From NCBI GenBank assembly GCA_039822005.1, contig JBCBMZ010000003.1, positions 124,001-188,000 of the forward strand: a stretch of 64,000 nt of DNA. Reading direction: 5' to 3'. Origin of the DNA: JBCBDX01 sp039822005 (GTDB lineage Bacteria > Pseudomonadota > Alphaproteobacteria > Rhizobiales > Rhizobiaceae). Made by a program: the position numbers and the translations under genes. This document shows positions 42,447-52,327 of this stretch, in pieces (the first letter of the stretch is position 1; the number at the start of each line of letters is the position of its first letter). The notes beneath the pieces are model-generated. The model saw only the letters and a program-made list of their open reading frames with translations, was not told the DNA's origin and did not search any database.

Positions 42447-44551
42447 CCGGCGTCGAGCAACCGGACAGCCTGATCGCGCTCGAACAAATAAAGCAGGACG
42501 CGCAAAGCCCGCCCCCGTTCGGATTGAAGTTCAGGGTCTCTTTCCAAGTGCAAGCGGGCATCATCGCGGGCGATCGACAACAGATCACCATGGACACTCA
42601 AATCAGCCAGGCGACCGGTGACCGACCCTGATTGGCGGGTACCAAGAATTTCACCGTGACCACGAAGTTTCAGATCCTGTTCAGCCAAGACGAAGCCGTC
42701 TTCTGTTTGCCGCATGATATCCAAGCGCTTTTGAGCCGTTTCACTCAATGGGTCACGGTAAAGAAGCGTACATGATGAGGGCTTGTCCCCCCGGCCGACA
42801 CGGCCGCGCAACTGATGCAATTGCGACAAACCAAAACGTTCAGCGTTTTCGATGATCATGATCGTCGCATCGGGCACATCTATACCGACTTCAATGACTG
42901 TCGTTGCGACCAGAACCCGGGTTTGACCCGCCTTGAAGGCAGCCATGGCATCATTCTTTTCGCTTGAAGACATGCGTCCATGGACAATACCGACCCGGTT
43001 ACCAAAGGCGTTCTTCAGAGCTTCAAATCGGGTCTGAGCCGATGTCGCGTTGACTTCCTCGCTGTCCTCAACCAGCGGGCAAATCCAATATATCTTGTCG
43101 CCGCGTTCCGCAGCCCGCCGAACACGATCCATTAGATCATCTAGTTTGGAGAGGGGCACCCCGACCGTCCTGATCGGTTTTCGTCCCGCAGGTTTTTCAT
43201 CCAAGCGCGAAGCGTCCATATCACCATAAAGCGTAAGCACGAGTGTCCGGGGGATCGGGGTAGCCGTCATGACCAGCATGTCCGGTTTCTGTCCTTTCGC
43301 AGCAAGCAAAAGCCTTTGGTGAACACCAAATCTATGTTGTTCATCAACAACGACCAATCCTAGGTCGGCAAAATCAACGCCGTCCTGAAAAAGCGCGTGC
43401 GTCCCGACGATGATATCGATATCGCCAGCGGCGAGCGCCTTGCGTTTTGCGCGCTTGTCCGCAGCACTGTCCTTACCGGTCATCACCGTCAGGCGAATAC
43501 CGGCTGCCAAGGCCAATGGTTCAAGCGTTCTGAAATGTTGCCGCGCCAGCACCTCAGTGGGAACCATCAGTGCACCCTGTGCACCGGACGCGATGGCCGT
43601 GGCAAGCGCGAGCAGTGCAATGATCGTTTTACCCGAACCGACATCGCCCTGAACAAGCCGCAGCATACGCTCATGTTTGGCCATATCTGCGCTGACTTCC
43701 CGAAGTGTTCGTTCCTGCGCGCCAGTCAACGTGTAACCGAACGCTTTTCGGATTTTGGCGTCGAGTTCCGCATCGGGCACCATGGGCCGACCAGATGTTT
43801 GCACCACCCTTAGCCGAACAAGGCCCAGCGCCAATTGATTGGCGAGCAACTCATCATAGGCCAGTCGACGACGTGTGGAACCAGAGAGGTCGAGAGCATC
43901 CGGCAATAAGAGTTCATGCGCTTTTCGGATGGTGACAGAAAAGCTTTCGAATTCTTCACGCGCCACAAGCGCCTTGTCGATCCACTCAGGGAATTCGGGC
44001 AGCTGCGCAAGCATTTGATGCACAGCGCGCCTGATGGTTTTGCCCGTAATACCGGCGGCCAATGGATAGATCGGTTCGACAAGCGGCAGCTCATGGGCGT
44101 TTTCTGTCAAAACCATATGGTCTGGATGCACCATGGACGCACGGCCATTGAACCATTCAATCCGCCCTGAAACGATAACATCGGCACCGGTCGGCAGCGC
44201 CCGCTCAAGCCAGTTTCCATGGACTTTGAAAAAGGTCAGAGCAATTTCACCAGACTCATCATGACAATAAACGCGATAAGGCGCACGCGGCGCATGGCGT
44301 GGTGCAGGTTGATGCCGGTCAACAAACAACTCAAGTGTTACAATTTCAGAAGAGGGGGCCTGCATGATGAGCGGGCGCTTTGTACGATCAATGACGCCCG
44401 TCGGCAGGTGGAAGAGCAACGCATTGACCCGTGGAACATCCTGTATCGTGGCCGTTGGCAACAAATTTGCAAACAATTCTCCAATTTTGGGGCCAATGCC
44501 TTCCAAGGAAGTGACGGGTGAAAACAACGGATCAAGGATCGAAGGGCGCAT
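42443..44551 (-). CDS. recG: ATP-dependent DNA helicase RecG
   Basis: A 702-residue superfamily 2 helicase that remodels stalled forks and branched DNA. An N-terminal wedge/OB domain (GIGPKIGELFANLLP, RVYCHDESGEIALTFF) is followed by Walker A (VQGDVGSGKTIIALLAL), DEQHRFG, MTATPIPRTL and QLHQLRGRVGRGD. The stop overlaps the glmU stop in CTAA at 42443-42446. ialB is divergent, 147 bp away. In related genomes recG, sdhE and mfd are neighbours, as here. Confidence 0.96.
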   Translation of the reverse strand: MRPSILDPLFSPVTSLEGIGPKIGELFANLLPTATIQDVPRVNALLFHLPTGVIDRTKRPLIMQAPSSEIVTLELFVDRHQPAPRHAPRAPYRVYCHDESGEIALTFFKVHGNWLERALPTGADVIVSGRIEWFNGRASMVHPDHMVLTENAHELPLVEPIYPLAAGITGKTIRRAVHQMLAQLPEFPEWIDKALVAREEFESFSVTIRKAHELLLPDALDLSGSTRRRLAYDELLANQLALGLVRLRVVQTSGRPMVPDAELDAKIRKAFGYTLTGAQERTLREVSADMAKHERMLRLVQGDVGSGKTIIALLALATAIASGAQGALMVPTEVLARQHFRTLEPLALAAGIRLTVMTGKDSAADKRAKRKALAAGDIDIIVGTHALFQDGVDFADLGLVVVDEQHRFGVHQRLLLAAKGQKPDMLVMTATPIPRTLVLTLYGDMDASRLDEKPAGRKPIRTVGVPLSKLDDLMDRVRRAAERGDKIYWICPLVEDSEEVNATSAQTRFEALKNAFGNRVGIVHGRMSSSEKNDAMAAFKAGQTRVLVATTVIEVGIDVPDATIMIIENAERFGLSQLHQLRGRVGRGDKPSSCTLLYRDPLSETAQKRLDIMRQTEDGFVLAEQDLKLRGHGEILGTRQSGSVTGRLADLSVHGDLLSIARDDARLHLERDPELQSERGRALRVLLYLFERDQAVRLLDAG

Positions 44552-44698
44552 ATTTGTCTAATGTGTTGATGTTGCCGTCACATGCAAGGCTGACATTTAA
44601 CTTCAGACAGTCTATAGCGCGCCCATGAATCGTCATTTTGCAGGCGTATTTGTCCTGCAGCGCTGACGAAAATGAACGAGACAAGGAACCGCATAAAT

Positions 44699-45313
44699 AT
44701 GCAAAAATTGCTTTCCATGGCTGCCATTGTCGCTGCGAACCTCATTGTTTCAATGACCGGCGCGGCCCATGCGCAGCAATCTGAAAACCTGCCGCGCGGC
44801 GAATGGTTCAAGGTCTGCTCAAAACAGGCCGACAATGACATTTGTAACGTACAAAATATCCGCACCGCGCAGACAGGCCAATTGCTGACTGCTGTCAATC
44901 TGATTCAAATTACAGGCAAGAATACGCGCTCGCTGTTTCAGATCGCCGTTCCAACGGGTCGCGTCATCCCAGCAGGGATCGCATTGCAGATTGATGGTGG
45001 CGAGGCGCGCCGGATCAACTACGCAATCTGCTTGCCTGACCGCTGCATTGCCGAGGCTCCACTGACCGATGAATTGGTCGCTGCCCTCAAGCGTGGTGGT
45101 ACGATGCGTCTGACTTCAGTGAACTTTCAACAGCAGCCAAACCCCATCGACGTGACGCTCAACGGCTTTACCGCCGCTTTTGACGGCGAGCCACTACAGC
45201 AGTCAGAGTTGCAATCACGCCAACAGGAATTGCAGGCCGAGATCGAAAAGCGCCGCGAGGAATTCCAACAAAAGTTGCGTGATGAGCAGGAAAAAGCAAA
45301 GCAGGGCAACTAA
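44699..45313 (+). CDS. ialB: Invasion-associated locus B (IalB) family protein
   Basis: A 204-residue exported protein of the IalB family. The signal peptide ends AAHA (QQSENLPRGEW follows). Family features: WFKVCSKQADNDICNVQN and AICLPDRCIAEAPLTDELV with four conserved cysteines. The C-terminus is a charged coiled-coil (ELQAEIEKRREEFQQKLRDE). IalB proteins are conserved in alphaproteobacteria far beyond pathogens and their role outside Bartonella is unclear. ATG 44699 fits the signal peptide and has AGGA upstream; ATG 44672 is an alternative. It lies between recG and mfd and ends in a terminator. Confidence 0.85.
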   Translation: MQKLLSMAAIVAANLIVSMTGAAHAQQSENLPRGEWFKVCSKQADNDICNVQNIRTAQTGQLLTAVNLIQITGKNTRSLFQIAVPTGRVIPAGIALQIDGGEARRINYAICLPDRCIAEAPLTDELVAALKRGGTMRLTSVNFQQQPNPIDVTLNGFTAAFDGEPLQQSELQSRQQELQAEIEKRREEFQQKLRDEQEKAKQGN

Positions 45314-45342
45314 GCCGTCTTGAAAATCAAACGGATTGAAAC

Positions 45343-45364
45343 CCCGGCACCTGCCGGGTTTTTT
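45343..45364 (+). terminator. Intrinsic terminator after ialB
   Basis: CCCGGCA (45343-45349) pairs with TGCCGGG (45352-45358) around a two-base loop, so one pair probably opens, followed by TTTTTT (45359-45364). The T-run overlaps the mfd stop codon on the other strand. Confidence 0.88.
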
Positions 45365-48300
45365 ATTGAATGGTTGTCGACGTTGCGCCTGACGCCAACT
45401 TTGCCAATTTCGTCATCAAAACCGCAACACCATTCAACCGCTTGTCCGCATCAGCCCAATCCCGGACAAATACAATCGACTGGTCGGGGCGAATCTTTGC
45501 GAGATTACCTTGTTCGCCAATATACGACACCAGCCCGGCCGGATTGGCGAAATTCTGTTCGCGGATGGTGACAACGGCGCCCTTTGGGCCGGCGTCGAGC
45601 TTTTCAATGTTGGCCTTGCGGCACAAAGCCTTGAGATAAACGATTTTCAAAAGATGCTCGACCTCGTTCGGCAACGGTCCAAACCGATCGACCATTTCGG
45701 CACCAAAAGCATTGATCTCATCGATCTCGTCAAAATCGCCTAAACGCCGATATAGCTGCAGCCGAAGCGCCAAATCACCCACATAGGTCTCCGGTATCAT
45801 GACCGGCGTGCCCACATTGATCTGCGGTGACCAATCAGCAGACAATTGCTCACCGTCTCCTTTGACCTCTGCAACAGCTTCCTCAAGCATTTGCTGATAA
45901 AGCTCAAAACCTACTTCCTTGATGTGACCAGACTGCTCTTCGCCCAGAAGATTACCCGATCCGCGTATATCAAGATCATGACTGGCAAGCTGAAAACCGG
46001 CACCCAGCGTGTCGAGAGATTGTAGAACTTTCAGGCGACGCTCAGCGGTCTTGGTCAGTTGTTTGTTCGCCGGCATGGTGAACAGGGCGTAGGCGCGAAC
46101 TTTGGACCGGCCAACCCGGCCGCGCAGCTGGTATAATTGTGCCAGACCAAACATGTCCGCCCGATGCACGATAAGCGTGTTGGCCGTGGGGATATCGAGG
46201 CCCGATTCAACAATGGTCGTGGAGAGCAGCACATCGAACTTGCCGTCATAAAAGGCGTTCATAATGTCTTCCAGCTCTCCCGGTGCCATTTGCCCATGCG
46301 CGACCGCTACCCGCAACTCAGGGACCGCCTCGTCAAGAAAAGCTTTGATCTCCTGCAAATCAGAGATGCGCGGACACACATAAAAACTCTGGCCGCCTCG
46401 ATAGCGTTCGCGCAAAAGCGTTTCGCGAATAATTAAACCATCAAATGGCGATATAAAGGTACGAACCGCTAACCGGTCCACTGGCGGTGTTGTGATCAAG
46501 GACAGTTCCCGCACACCCGTCAACGCCAATTGGAGCGTTCGCGGGATCGGCGTCGCCGAAAGCGTTAAAACATGAACATCGGATTTCAATTCCTTCAGTC
46601 GCTCTTTGTGTTTGACCCCAAAATGCTGTTCCTCATCAACGATCAATAGACCAAGGTTTTTAAAGTTTATCCCCTGGCCAAGAAGCGCATGAGTACCGAC
46701 CACAATGTCGGCGCTGCCGTCGCTCGCGCCGGCTTTTGCAGCCGCTAGCCCCTTTGTACCCGCAAGGCGCGATGCGTGCGCTACGTTGACGGGCAAACCA
46801 GAAAACCGTTCGGAAAAAGACTTGAAATGCTGGCGCGCGAGAAGGGTGGTGGGCACCACCACCGCGGCCTGAAAACCACTCATGACTGCCAGAAATGCTG
46901 CGCGCAACGCCACCTCGGTTTTACCAAAACCCACATCACCACAAACCAGCCGATCCATCGGCTTGCCTTCACCAAGATCGTGCGCCACCGCAGCGATGGC
47001 TGACGATTGATCATCGGTTTCCTCGTAGGGGAAGCGGGCCGCGAACTCATCGCTTAAACCATCAGGCGCGACCATAACGGGCGCATCGCGCATGTGCCGT
47101 TCAGCAGCGATACGGATCAATTGATCCGCCATATCAAGAAGGCGTTTCTTCAGCTTTGCCTTGCGGGCCTGCCATCCACCACCACCCAGCCTGTCCAACT
47201 GAACATTGGTGTCTTCCGAGCCATAGCGAGACAAAAGCTCGATATTTTCAACTGGCAAGAGCAGGCGGTTCTCGCCGGCATAATGGATTTCAAGACAATC
47301 ATGCGGAGCTCCGGCGGCCTCGATGGTCCGCAACCCCTCAAACCGGCCGATGCCATGCTCGACATGCACGACAATATCGCCCGGGGTGATGGATGTCACT
47401 TCTGCAATGAAATTGGAAGCCCGCTTCTTCTTGCGACGACGCACCATCCGGTCGCCCAAAATGTCCTGCTCGGACACCAACACCGTATCTGCGACGGAAA
47501 AACCGTGCTCGATGTTTAACACGATACAGCCGATCCGATTGATCGGCAGATCAACCAGCGCGGGCAATTTACCGGCTGTCTCTATTCCCCCGAGTTCATG
47601 TTCGCCAAGTATCTGGATAAGCCGCTGGAGCGAACCCTCTGACCAGCCGGTCAACACAACCCGCTTTCCCTCAACGCGCAAATCACTGAGGTAGCGGGCC
47701 GCTTCATCAAAAACATTGGCGTTTTGGTCGGCCCGTTCATTGGAAAAATTGCGGGCAGGGCGGCTTCCAACCGATACTACAGTGCGCCCGTTGCCTTCGG
47801 GCTGCTCAAATGGCGTGAGTTGCACCGATGTGCGCATGGCCAACGCGCTATCCAGATCAACCTGGCTCAAATACAGATCTTCAGGCTTGAGCGGGTGATA
47901 CGGCCCGGCTCCTTCTTTGGCCGATTTGCCCGACCGCTGGTCAACCCGGGCGGTAAAATACTCGGTGATCTGGTCGATCCGCTCGCTTATGGCATCGGCG
48001 GCCAGACTGTCGAAAACAATCGGTACACCTTCAAGGGCATCTAAGAGAGTTGAAGTGCCTTCCACGAAAAGTGGTAACCAATGCTCCATCCCCGCAAACC
48101 GGTTACCGGCAGCCACGGCCTGATAGAGCGCATCTTCGCGATCAGGTGCGCCAAAACGCTCAATGTAATTTTTGCGAAAGCGCGAAATCGTTTTCGGTGT
48201 GAGTGTGACTTCGCTCATGGGCAACAGTGAAAAGCCGTCGCGCTGTCTCGTGGTGCGCTGCGTTGCCGGATCAAATGAACGCACCGTCTCCAGTTGATCG

Positions 48301-48881
48301 CCAAAAAAATCGAGCCGGACGGGTTCTTCAAAGCCCGGTGCAAAGATATCGAGTATACCGCCGCGCACTGCAAATTCGCCAACTTCGCGCACAGTCGGCA
48401 CGCGTTCAAATCCATTTGTAGCGGCCGCTTCAATCAATGAGTTCATCGAGGCAATGCCACCCGCCTTCACATTTATAATCTGTTTTGCAATCCGGGCCGG
48501 GTCAGCGGTCCGTTGCAAAATGGCGTTTGCAGTTGTCAGGATCAAAGTCGGCGCCGGTGTCGCCTGGCGTACCAGCCGACCGATCCTGGCAAGCGCATTC
48601 AGCCGTTGGGCAGAGATGGCTGTTGACGGTGATACTCGATCATAAGGCAGACAATCCCATGCCGGCAGCAAGATACGTTTCACGCCCGGTGCGGCAAACC
48701 GGAAGACTTGTTCGATGTCGGTCATCCGACCCGCATCGCGCGCCACAAACACAATCGGTGATTGATTGTCCTGAATGAACTTCGAAAGCAGGAAAGCTTC
48801 CAATCCGTCCGCCACACCCGACAAGGTGACTTGTCCCGCGTCCGCCGGAACGTGGGGAAGTTTTAACAGTTTATCGATCAT
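45363..48881 (-). CDS. mfd: Transcription-repair coupling factor Mfd
   Basis: A 1172-residue translocase that removes RNA polymerase stalled at DNA damage and recruits UvrA. Regions in order: UvrB-like N-terminal module (IVFVARDAGRMTDIEQVFRF), RNA polymerase interaction domain (GDIVVHVEHGIGRFEGL), helicase Walker A (VCGDVGFGKTEVALRAAF), DEEQHFGVKHKE, SATPIPRTL, QLYQLRGRVGRSK, and the C-terminal TRCF domain. ATG 48881 (MIDKLLKLPHVP) begins 2 bp after the sdhE stop; the frame is open a little upstream without support. Confidence 0.97.
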   Translation of the reverse strand: MIDKLLKLPHVPADAGQVTLSGVADGLEAFLLSKFIQDNQSPIVFVARDAGRMTDIEQVFRFAAPGVKRILLPAWDCLPYDRVSPSTAISAQRLNALARIGRLVRQATPAPTLILTTANAILQRTADPARIAKQIINVKAGGIASMNSLIEAAATNGFERVPTVREVGEFAVRGGILDIFAPGFEEPVRLDFFGDQLETVRSFDPATQRTTRQRDGFSLLPMSEVTLTPKTISRFRKNYIERFGAPDREDALYQAVAAGNRFAGMEHWLPLFVEGTSTLLDALEGVPIVFDSLAADAISERIDQITEYFTARVDQRSGKSAKEGAGPYHPLKPEDLYLSQVDLDSALAMRTSVQLTPFEQPEGNGRTVVSVGSRPARNFSNERADQNANVFDEAARYLSDLRVEGKRVVLTGWSEGSLQRLIQILGEHELGGIETAGKLPALVDLPINRIGCIVLNIEHGFSVADTVLVSEQDILGDRMVRRRKKKRASNFIAEVTSITPGDIVVHVEHGIGRFEGLRTIEAAGAPHDCLEIHYAGENRLLLPVENIELLSRYGSEDTNVQLDRLGGGGWQARKAKLKKRLLDMADQLIRIAAERHMRDAPVMVAPDGLSDEFAARFPYEETDDQSSAIAAVAHDLGEGKPMDRLVCGDVGFGKTEVALRAAFLAVMSGFQAAVVVPTTLLARQHFKSFSERFSGLPVNVAHASRLAGTKGLAAAKAGASDGSADIVVGTHALLGQGINFKNLGLLIVDEEQHFGVKHKERLKELKSDVHVLTLSATPIPRTLQLALTGVRELSLITTPPVDRLAVRTFISPFDGLIIRETLLRERYRGGQSFYVCPRISDLQEIKAFLDEAVPELRVAVAHGQMAPGELEDIMNAFYDGKFDVLLSTTIVESGLDIPTANTLIVHRADMFGLAQLYQLRGRVGRSKVRAYALFTMPANKQLTKTAERRLKVLQSLDTLGAGFQLASHDLDIRGSGNLLGEEQSGHIKEVGFELYQQMLEEAVAEVKGDGEQLSADWSPQINVGTPVMIPETYVGDLALRLQLYRRLGDFDEIDEINAFGAEMVDRFGPLPNEVEHLLKIVYLKALCRKANIEKLDAGPKGAVVTIREQNFANPAGLVSYIGEQGNLAKIRPDQSIVFVRDWADADKRLNGVAVLMTKLAKLASGATSTTIQ

Positions 48882-48883
48882 GA

Positions 48884-49156
48884 TCAGACGCGTTCGATCC
48901 CGTGAAACCCGCAAATGGCGCGGAAAAGACGCGTGTCGTGGCTAGCGGGTACCGGGCCTTCGCCGGTAAACCATTTAAACAAATCCCGGTCGAGAGTTTC
49001 CATCAGGCGCTCGAACTCCGCTAGTTCGCTCTCGCCCATAAAAGGTGCATGTTCCTTTGCATACTGGCCCAAAATGATGTCCATCTCCTGCATGCCCCGA
49101 TGTTCTGCGCGGAACATGGCGCGCCGCCTGCGGTTTTCCAGAGATAGCTCCGACAT
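48884..49156 (-). CDS. sdhE: FAD assembly factor SdhE
   Basis: A 90-residue protein of the SdhE/SDH5 family, which helps attach FAD covalently to succinate dehydrogenase. The RGxxE motif is present in EHRGMQEMDIIL, followed by the helical bundle (LAEFERLMETLDRDLFKWF). It is read just before mfd and almost certainly shares its transcript, an order common in Hyphomicrobiales. Confidence 0.93.
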   Translation of the reverse strand: MSELSLENRRRRAMFRAEHRGMQEMDIILGQYAKEHAPFMGESELAEFERLMETLDRDLFKWFTGEGPVPASHDTRLFRAICGFHGIERV

Positions 49157-49308
49157 CGTCTTTCACCATTTACCAATGTGGCTGCGGGATACACGCCAAG
49201 GCGAGTTTGCTCAAGGGTCTGCGATGCCACAAGCAGCGTCAAATTCGCCCTTTCGCTGACCACCAGTGCTGTTAGGATTGGAATCACTAAAAAGAGGAGT
49301 GGTCGATC

Positions 49309-51135
49309 ATGAGACGCCTGTTTGCCGCCGGCTTGGTTTCAGCTTTTGCAATAATCGGATCAGCATTTGCAGAACCGGTTCATGGCATCGCCATGCACGG
49401 CGAGCCCGCGCTGCCCGCAGACTATGAACACTTCCCCTATGCCGATCCCAATGCGCCACAAGGTGGTTCTATTTCCTATGGTGTTGTCGGAACTTTCGAC
49501 AGCTTGAACCCCTTTGTTCTCAAATCCATGCGCACAACAGCGCGTGGCATATGGGACCCACAGTTTGGCAATTTGGTCTATGAAAGCCTGCTTCAGCGCT
49601 CACGTGATGAACCATTTACGATGTACGGTCTGTTAGCAGAAAAAGTTGAATGGAACGATGAGCGCACCTGGATCGAATTTACACTCAATGAAAATGCCAA
49701 GTGGAACGACGGGGTGCCGGTCACGCCTGAAGACGTGATCTTTACCTACGACATCTTCACCGAAAAGGGCCGCCCCCCCTACAATCGACGCATGGCGCGC
49801 ATCGAGTCCATCGAGAAAACAGGTGAACGCAAAGTCCGGTTCAACTTTAACGAGAATTCAAACCGCGAGTATCCACTTATCATTGGGCTGACACCGGTGT
49901 TGCCCAAACACGCAATTGATCCGGAAACCTTTGAAAACGGAACCTTGGAGCCGCCGGTCGGATCAGGTCCTTTCATGGTGGAGAGCGTCGAGCCCGGCGC
50001 CCGTATCGTTTACAAGAAAAATCCCGATTATTGGGGCAACAGTGCGCCGTCGATGCGCGGCTTTGCCAATTATGATTCCATCACGGTGGAATATTTCCGC
50101 GATTCATCGGCCCAGTTTGAGGCGTTCAAAAAGGGCGTGTTCGATGTCTATTTCGAAAGCGACCCTGTCAAATGGGCATCAGCCTATGACTTCCCAGCGG
50201 CCAAGGAAGGAAAAGTCAAGCAATCAACTTTTGTGTCGGACCGGCCCGACCGTTTCCTCGGCTTTTTCTTCAACACCCGCCGCGATGTGTTCGCTGATCG
50301 CAATGTGCGCGAAGCGATCACCATGCTTTATGATTTTGAATGGGTGAACGAAAACCTGTTCAGCGGACTTTACTCGCGCACAGGCTCCTATTGGCAGAAC
50401 TCCGCCGAACTTTCCGCTCTGGGGCGCCCTGCCACCGAACGTGAAGTGGCTCTGTTGGAGCCCTATATGGGCCGCATATTGCCGTCTGTGATGGACGGCA
50501 CCTACGCGCCGCCCGTTACAGATGGGTCGGGTCGTGATCGCACGGTCCTGCGCGCAGCCGTGCAAAAACTGGGCGAGGCGGGCTATGCCATCACAGATGG
50601 CAAGATGGTGAAGGATGGCACCCAGCTTTCCTTTGAAATCCTCCTCGGTACCGCGGTTGGCGCGTCAAAAAACGAAATTGAGCGCATGGCCCTTTCCATG
50701 CAACGCGCAGCCGAAGCCATCGGAATTGAAGTAACACTTCGCAGTGTGGATGACGCGCAGTTCCAGAAACGCCGCCAGACATTTGATTATGACATGGTGG
50801 CTGCGAGCCTTTCGGCATCGCTTTCGCCGGGAGCCGAACAAATTTGGCGCTGGGGCACACAATCGGTGGAACCGGAGGGGACTTTCAACTTTGCCGGAGC
50901 AAACGAGGCGGCCATTGACGCGCTTATTGAAGAGATGGTGGATGCCCGCGCCCGCGAAGACTTCGCTGCCGCCGTGCGCGCATTGGACCGGGTACTGATC
51001 TCCGGTCACTATGCCATCCCGCTTTATCATTTGCGTGAAAACTGGGTCGCCCATTGGGATCACATCCAGTTTCCAGATGGCCCCACTCCATTATATGGCT
51101 ACCAGCTTCCCGTCTGGTACTCGACCAAACAATAG
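49309..51135 (+). CDS. Oligopeptide-type ABC substrate-binding protein (YejA-like)
   Basis: A 608-residue periplasmic binding protein of the SBP_bac_5 family, closest in layout to YejA-type proteins. The signal peptide ends AFA (EPVHGIAMHGEPALP). Recognised by YADPNAPQGGSISYG, FTLNENAKWNDGVPVTPEDV, PPVGSGPFMV, VYKKNPDYWG and FNTRRDVFADRNVREAI. AAGAGGAGTG upstream fits ATG 49309. It has no permease or ATPase genes beside it, so it presumably serves a transporter encoded elsewhere. The next gene follows after 10 bp, suggesting a two-gene transcript. Confidence 0.9.
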   Translation: MRRLFAAGLVSAFAIIGSAFAEPVHGIAMHGEPALPADYEHFPYADPNAPQGGSISYGVVGTFDSLNPFVLKSMRTTARGIWDPQFGNLVYESLLQRSRDEPFTMYGLLAEKVEWNDERTWIEFTLNENAKWNDGVPVTPEDVIFTYDIFTEKGRPPYNRRMARIESIEKTGERKVRFNFNENSNREYPLIIGLTPVLPKHAIDPETFENGTLEPPVGSGPFMVESVEPGARIVYKKNPDYWGNSAPSMRGFANYDSITVEYFRDSSAQFEAFKKGVFDVYFESDPVKWASAYDFPAAKEGKVKQSTFVSDRPDRFLGFFFNTRRDVFADRNVREAITMLYDFEWVNENLFSGLYSRTGSYWQNSAELSALGRPATEREVALLEPYMGRILPSVMDGTYAPPVTDGSGRDRTVLRAAVQKLGEAGYAITDGKMVKDGTQLSFEILLGTAVGASKNEIERMALSMQRAAEAIGIEVTLRSVDDAQFQKRRQTFDYDMVAASLSASLSPGAEQIWRWGTQSVEPEGTFNFAGANEAAIDALIEEMVDARAREDFAAAVRALDRVLISGHYAIPLYHLRENWVAHWDHIQFPDGPTPLYGYQLPVWYSTKQ

Positions 51136-51145
51136 GAGCAAGACG

Positions 51146-51844
51146 ATGTCTGGAGTAGGTGGTGGCGGCCCCGACATAACAACCGACAAACCGGTTTTAC
51201 CGGTTGACGTTATTTCAGATGTCATGTGTCCTTGGTGTCTGATCGGCAAGCGACGGCTCGAGACTGCCGCGCAATTGGTTGCCGATGACATCACTCTGGA
51301 AGTCCATTGGCGTCCTTTTCAACTCGATGCGACGTTGCCCGAAAGCGGATTGGACCGGAAGACCTATTTGGAAAACAAGTTTGGTGGGTCAGAACGTTCA
51401 AGGGAAATCTACGCCCACATAAAACAGACCGGCACTAGCGAAGGTATCGACTTCAAGTTCGACAAAATAGCGGTCTCACCCAACACACTCAACGCTCACC
51501 GGTTGATCCGCTTTGCCGGTGAAGAGAACGTGGAAACACAAAACAAAGTCGTCGAAGAACTTTTCGACAGCTTCTTTTTAAACGGCGTGCACATTGGCGA
51601 TTTGGAAGTGCTGGCCCAAATCGGCGCGAAAGCGGGCATGGCTCATGATAAGTTGCTGACCCGTTTAACATCGGACGAAGCGCGCCAGGAAACGTCAGCG
51701 GAAGTAGCGCGCGCGCACGAAATCGGGGTAACCGGCGTGCCCTGTTTCATTTTCGACCGAAAAATTGCCGTGATGGGCGCGCAGCCGGCCGACCATCTGG
51801 TTCAAGCCATGCATGAAGCCCTGCACCAACGCTCGCCATCTTAG
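51146..51844 (+). CDS. DsbA-family oxidoreductase (FrnE-like)
   Basis: A 232-residue thioredoxin-fold protein of the FrnE/2-hydroxychromene isomerase-like DsbA branch, without a signal peptide. The active site CPWC occurs in SDVMCPWCLIGKRRLE, and TGVPCFIFDRKIAVMGAQ holds the cis-proline loop. FKFDKIAVSPNTLNAHRL is a family stretch. ATG 51146 has AGGAG at 51134-51138; the open frame starts at 51011 inside the previous gene. Cytoplasmic disulfide or stress roles are proposed for the family; substrate unknown. Confidence 0.9.
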   Translation: MSGVGGGGPDITTDKPVLPVDVISDVMCPWCLIGKRRLETAAQLVADDITLEVHWRPFQLDATLPESGLDRKTYLENKFGGSERSREIYAHIKQTGTSEGIDFKFDKIAVSPNTLNAHRLIRFAGEENVETQNKVVEELFDSFFLNGVHIGDLEVLAQIGAKAGMAHDKLLTRLTSDEARQETSAEVARAHEIGVTGVPCFIFDRKIAVMGAQPADHLVQAMHEALHQRSPS

Positions 51845-51887
51845 TAGGCATGGTGTCTTAGAAACAAGGTAACAGTGAAACAAGGCG

Positions 51888-52235
51888 TCAGTGGGCTGTC
51901 ATTTCACGTGTTGTGTAGCGTCTAGCTTCCGCGCTCCAGTCAAACATTTCATCGATCTGAGGATGACGGAGTGGTCCACTGTCAGCATCTGCCAGCAAAT
52001 TCTGTTCCGATACATAGGCGACATACTCCGCCTCATCATTTTCGGCCAACAAATGGTAGAATGGCTGGTCTCGACGGGGACGAATATCCTCAGGTATCGC
52101 CTCATACCATTCCTCGGTGTTGTCGAATTCCGGATCAACATCGAAAACGACACCGCGAAACGGAAACAGGCGGTGGCGCACAACATCGCCAATACCAAAC
52201 TTGGTGGACACTGATTTTGCGTCGGAATATTTCAT
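51888..52235 (-). CDS. hspQ: Heat shock protein HspQ
   Basis: A 115-residue protein of the HspQ/YccV hemimethylated-DNA-binding family. Family parts: FGIGDVVRHRLFPFRGVVFD, DNTEEWYEAIP, QPFYHLLAEN and YVAYVSEQNL. ATG 52235 (MKYSDAKSVSTK) matches the usual N-terminus; a longer frame to 52373 lies over the divergent AEC gene. HspQ affects Lon-dependent proteolysis and, in E. coli, levels of DnaA. It stands alone and is divergent from the AEC carrier. Confidence 0.92.
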   Translation of the reverse strand: MKYSDAKSVSTKFGIGDVVRHRLFPFRGVVFDVDPEFDNTEEWYEAIPEDIRPRRDQPFYHLLAENDEAEYVAYVSEQNLLADADSGPLRHPQIDEMFDWSAEARRYTTREMTAH

Positions 52236-52327
52236 GTGCCTAATGTGTAGCGTTTGAATTACAACTTCAAGTCCTTGCAGGTTTGATCCACGGGCGCTAA
52301 CGCGCTGGCGAACAAGGAAAATGCATC

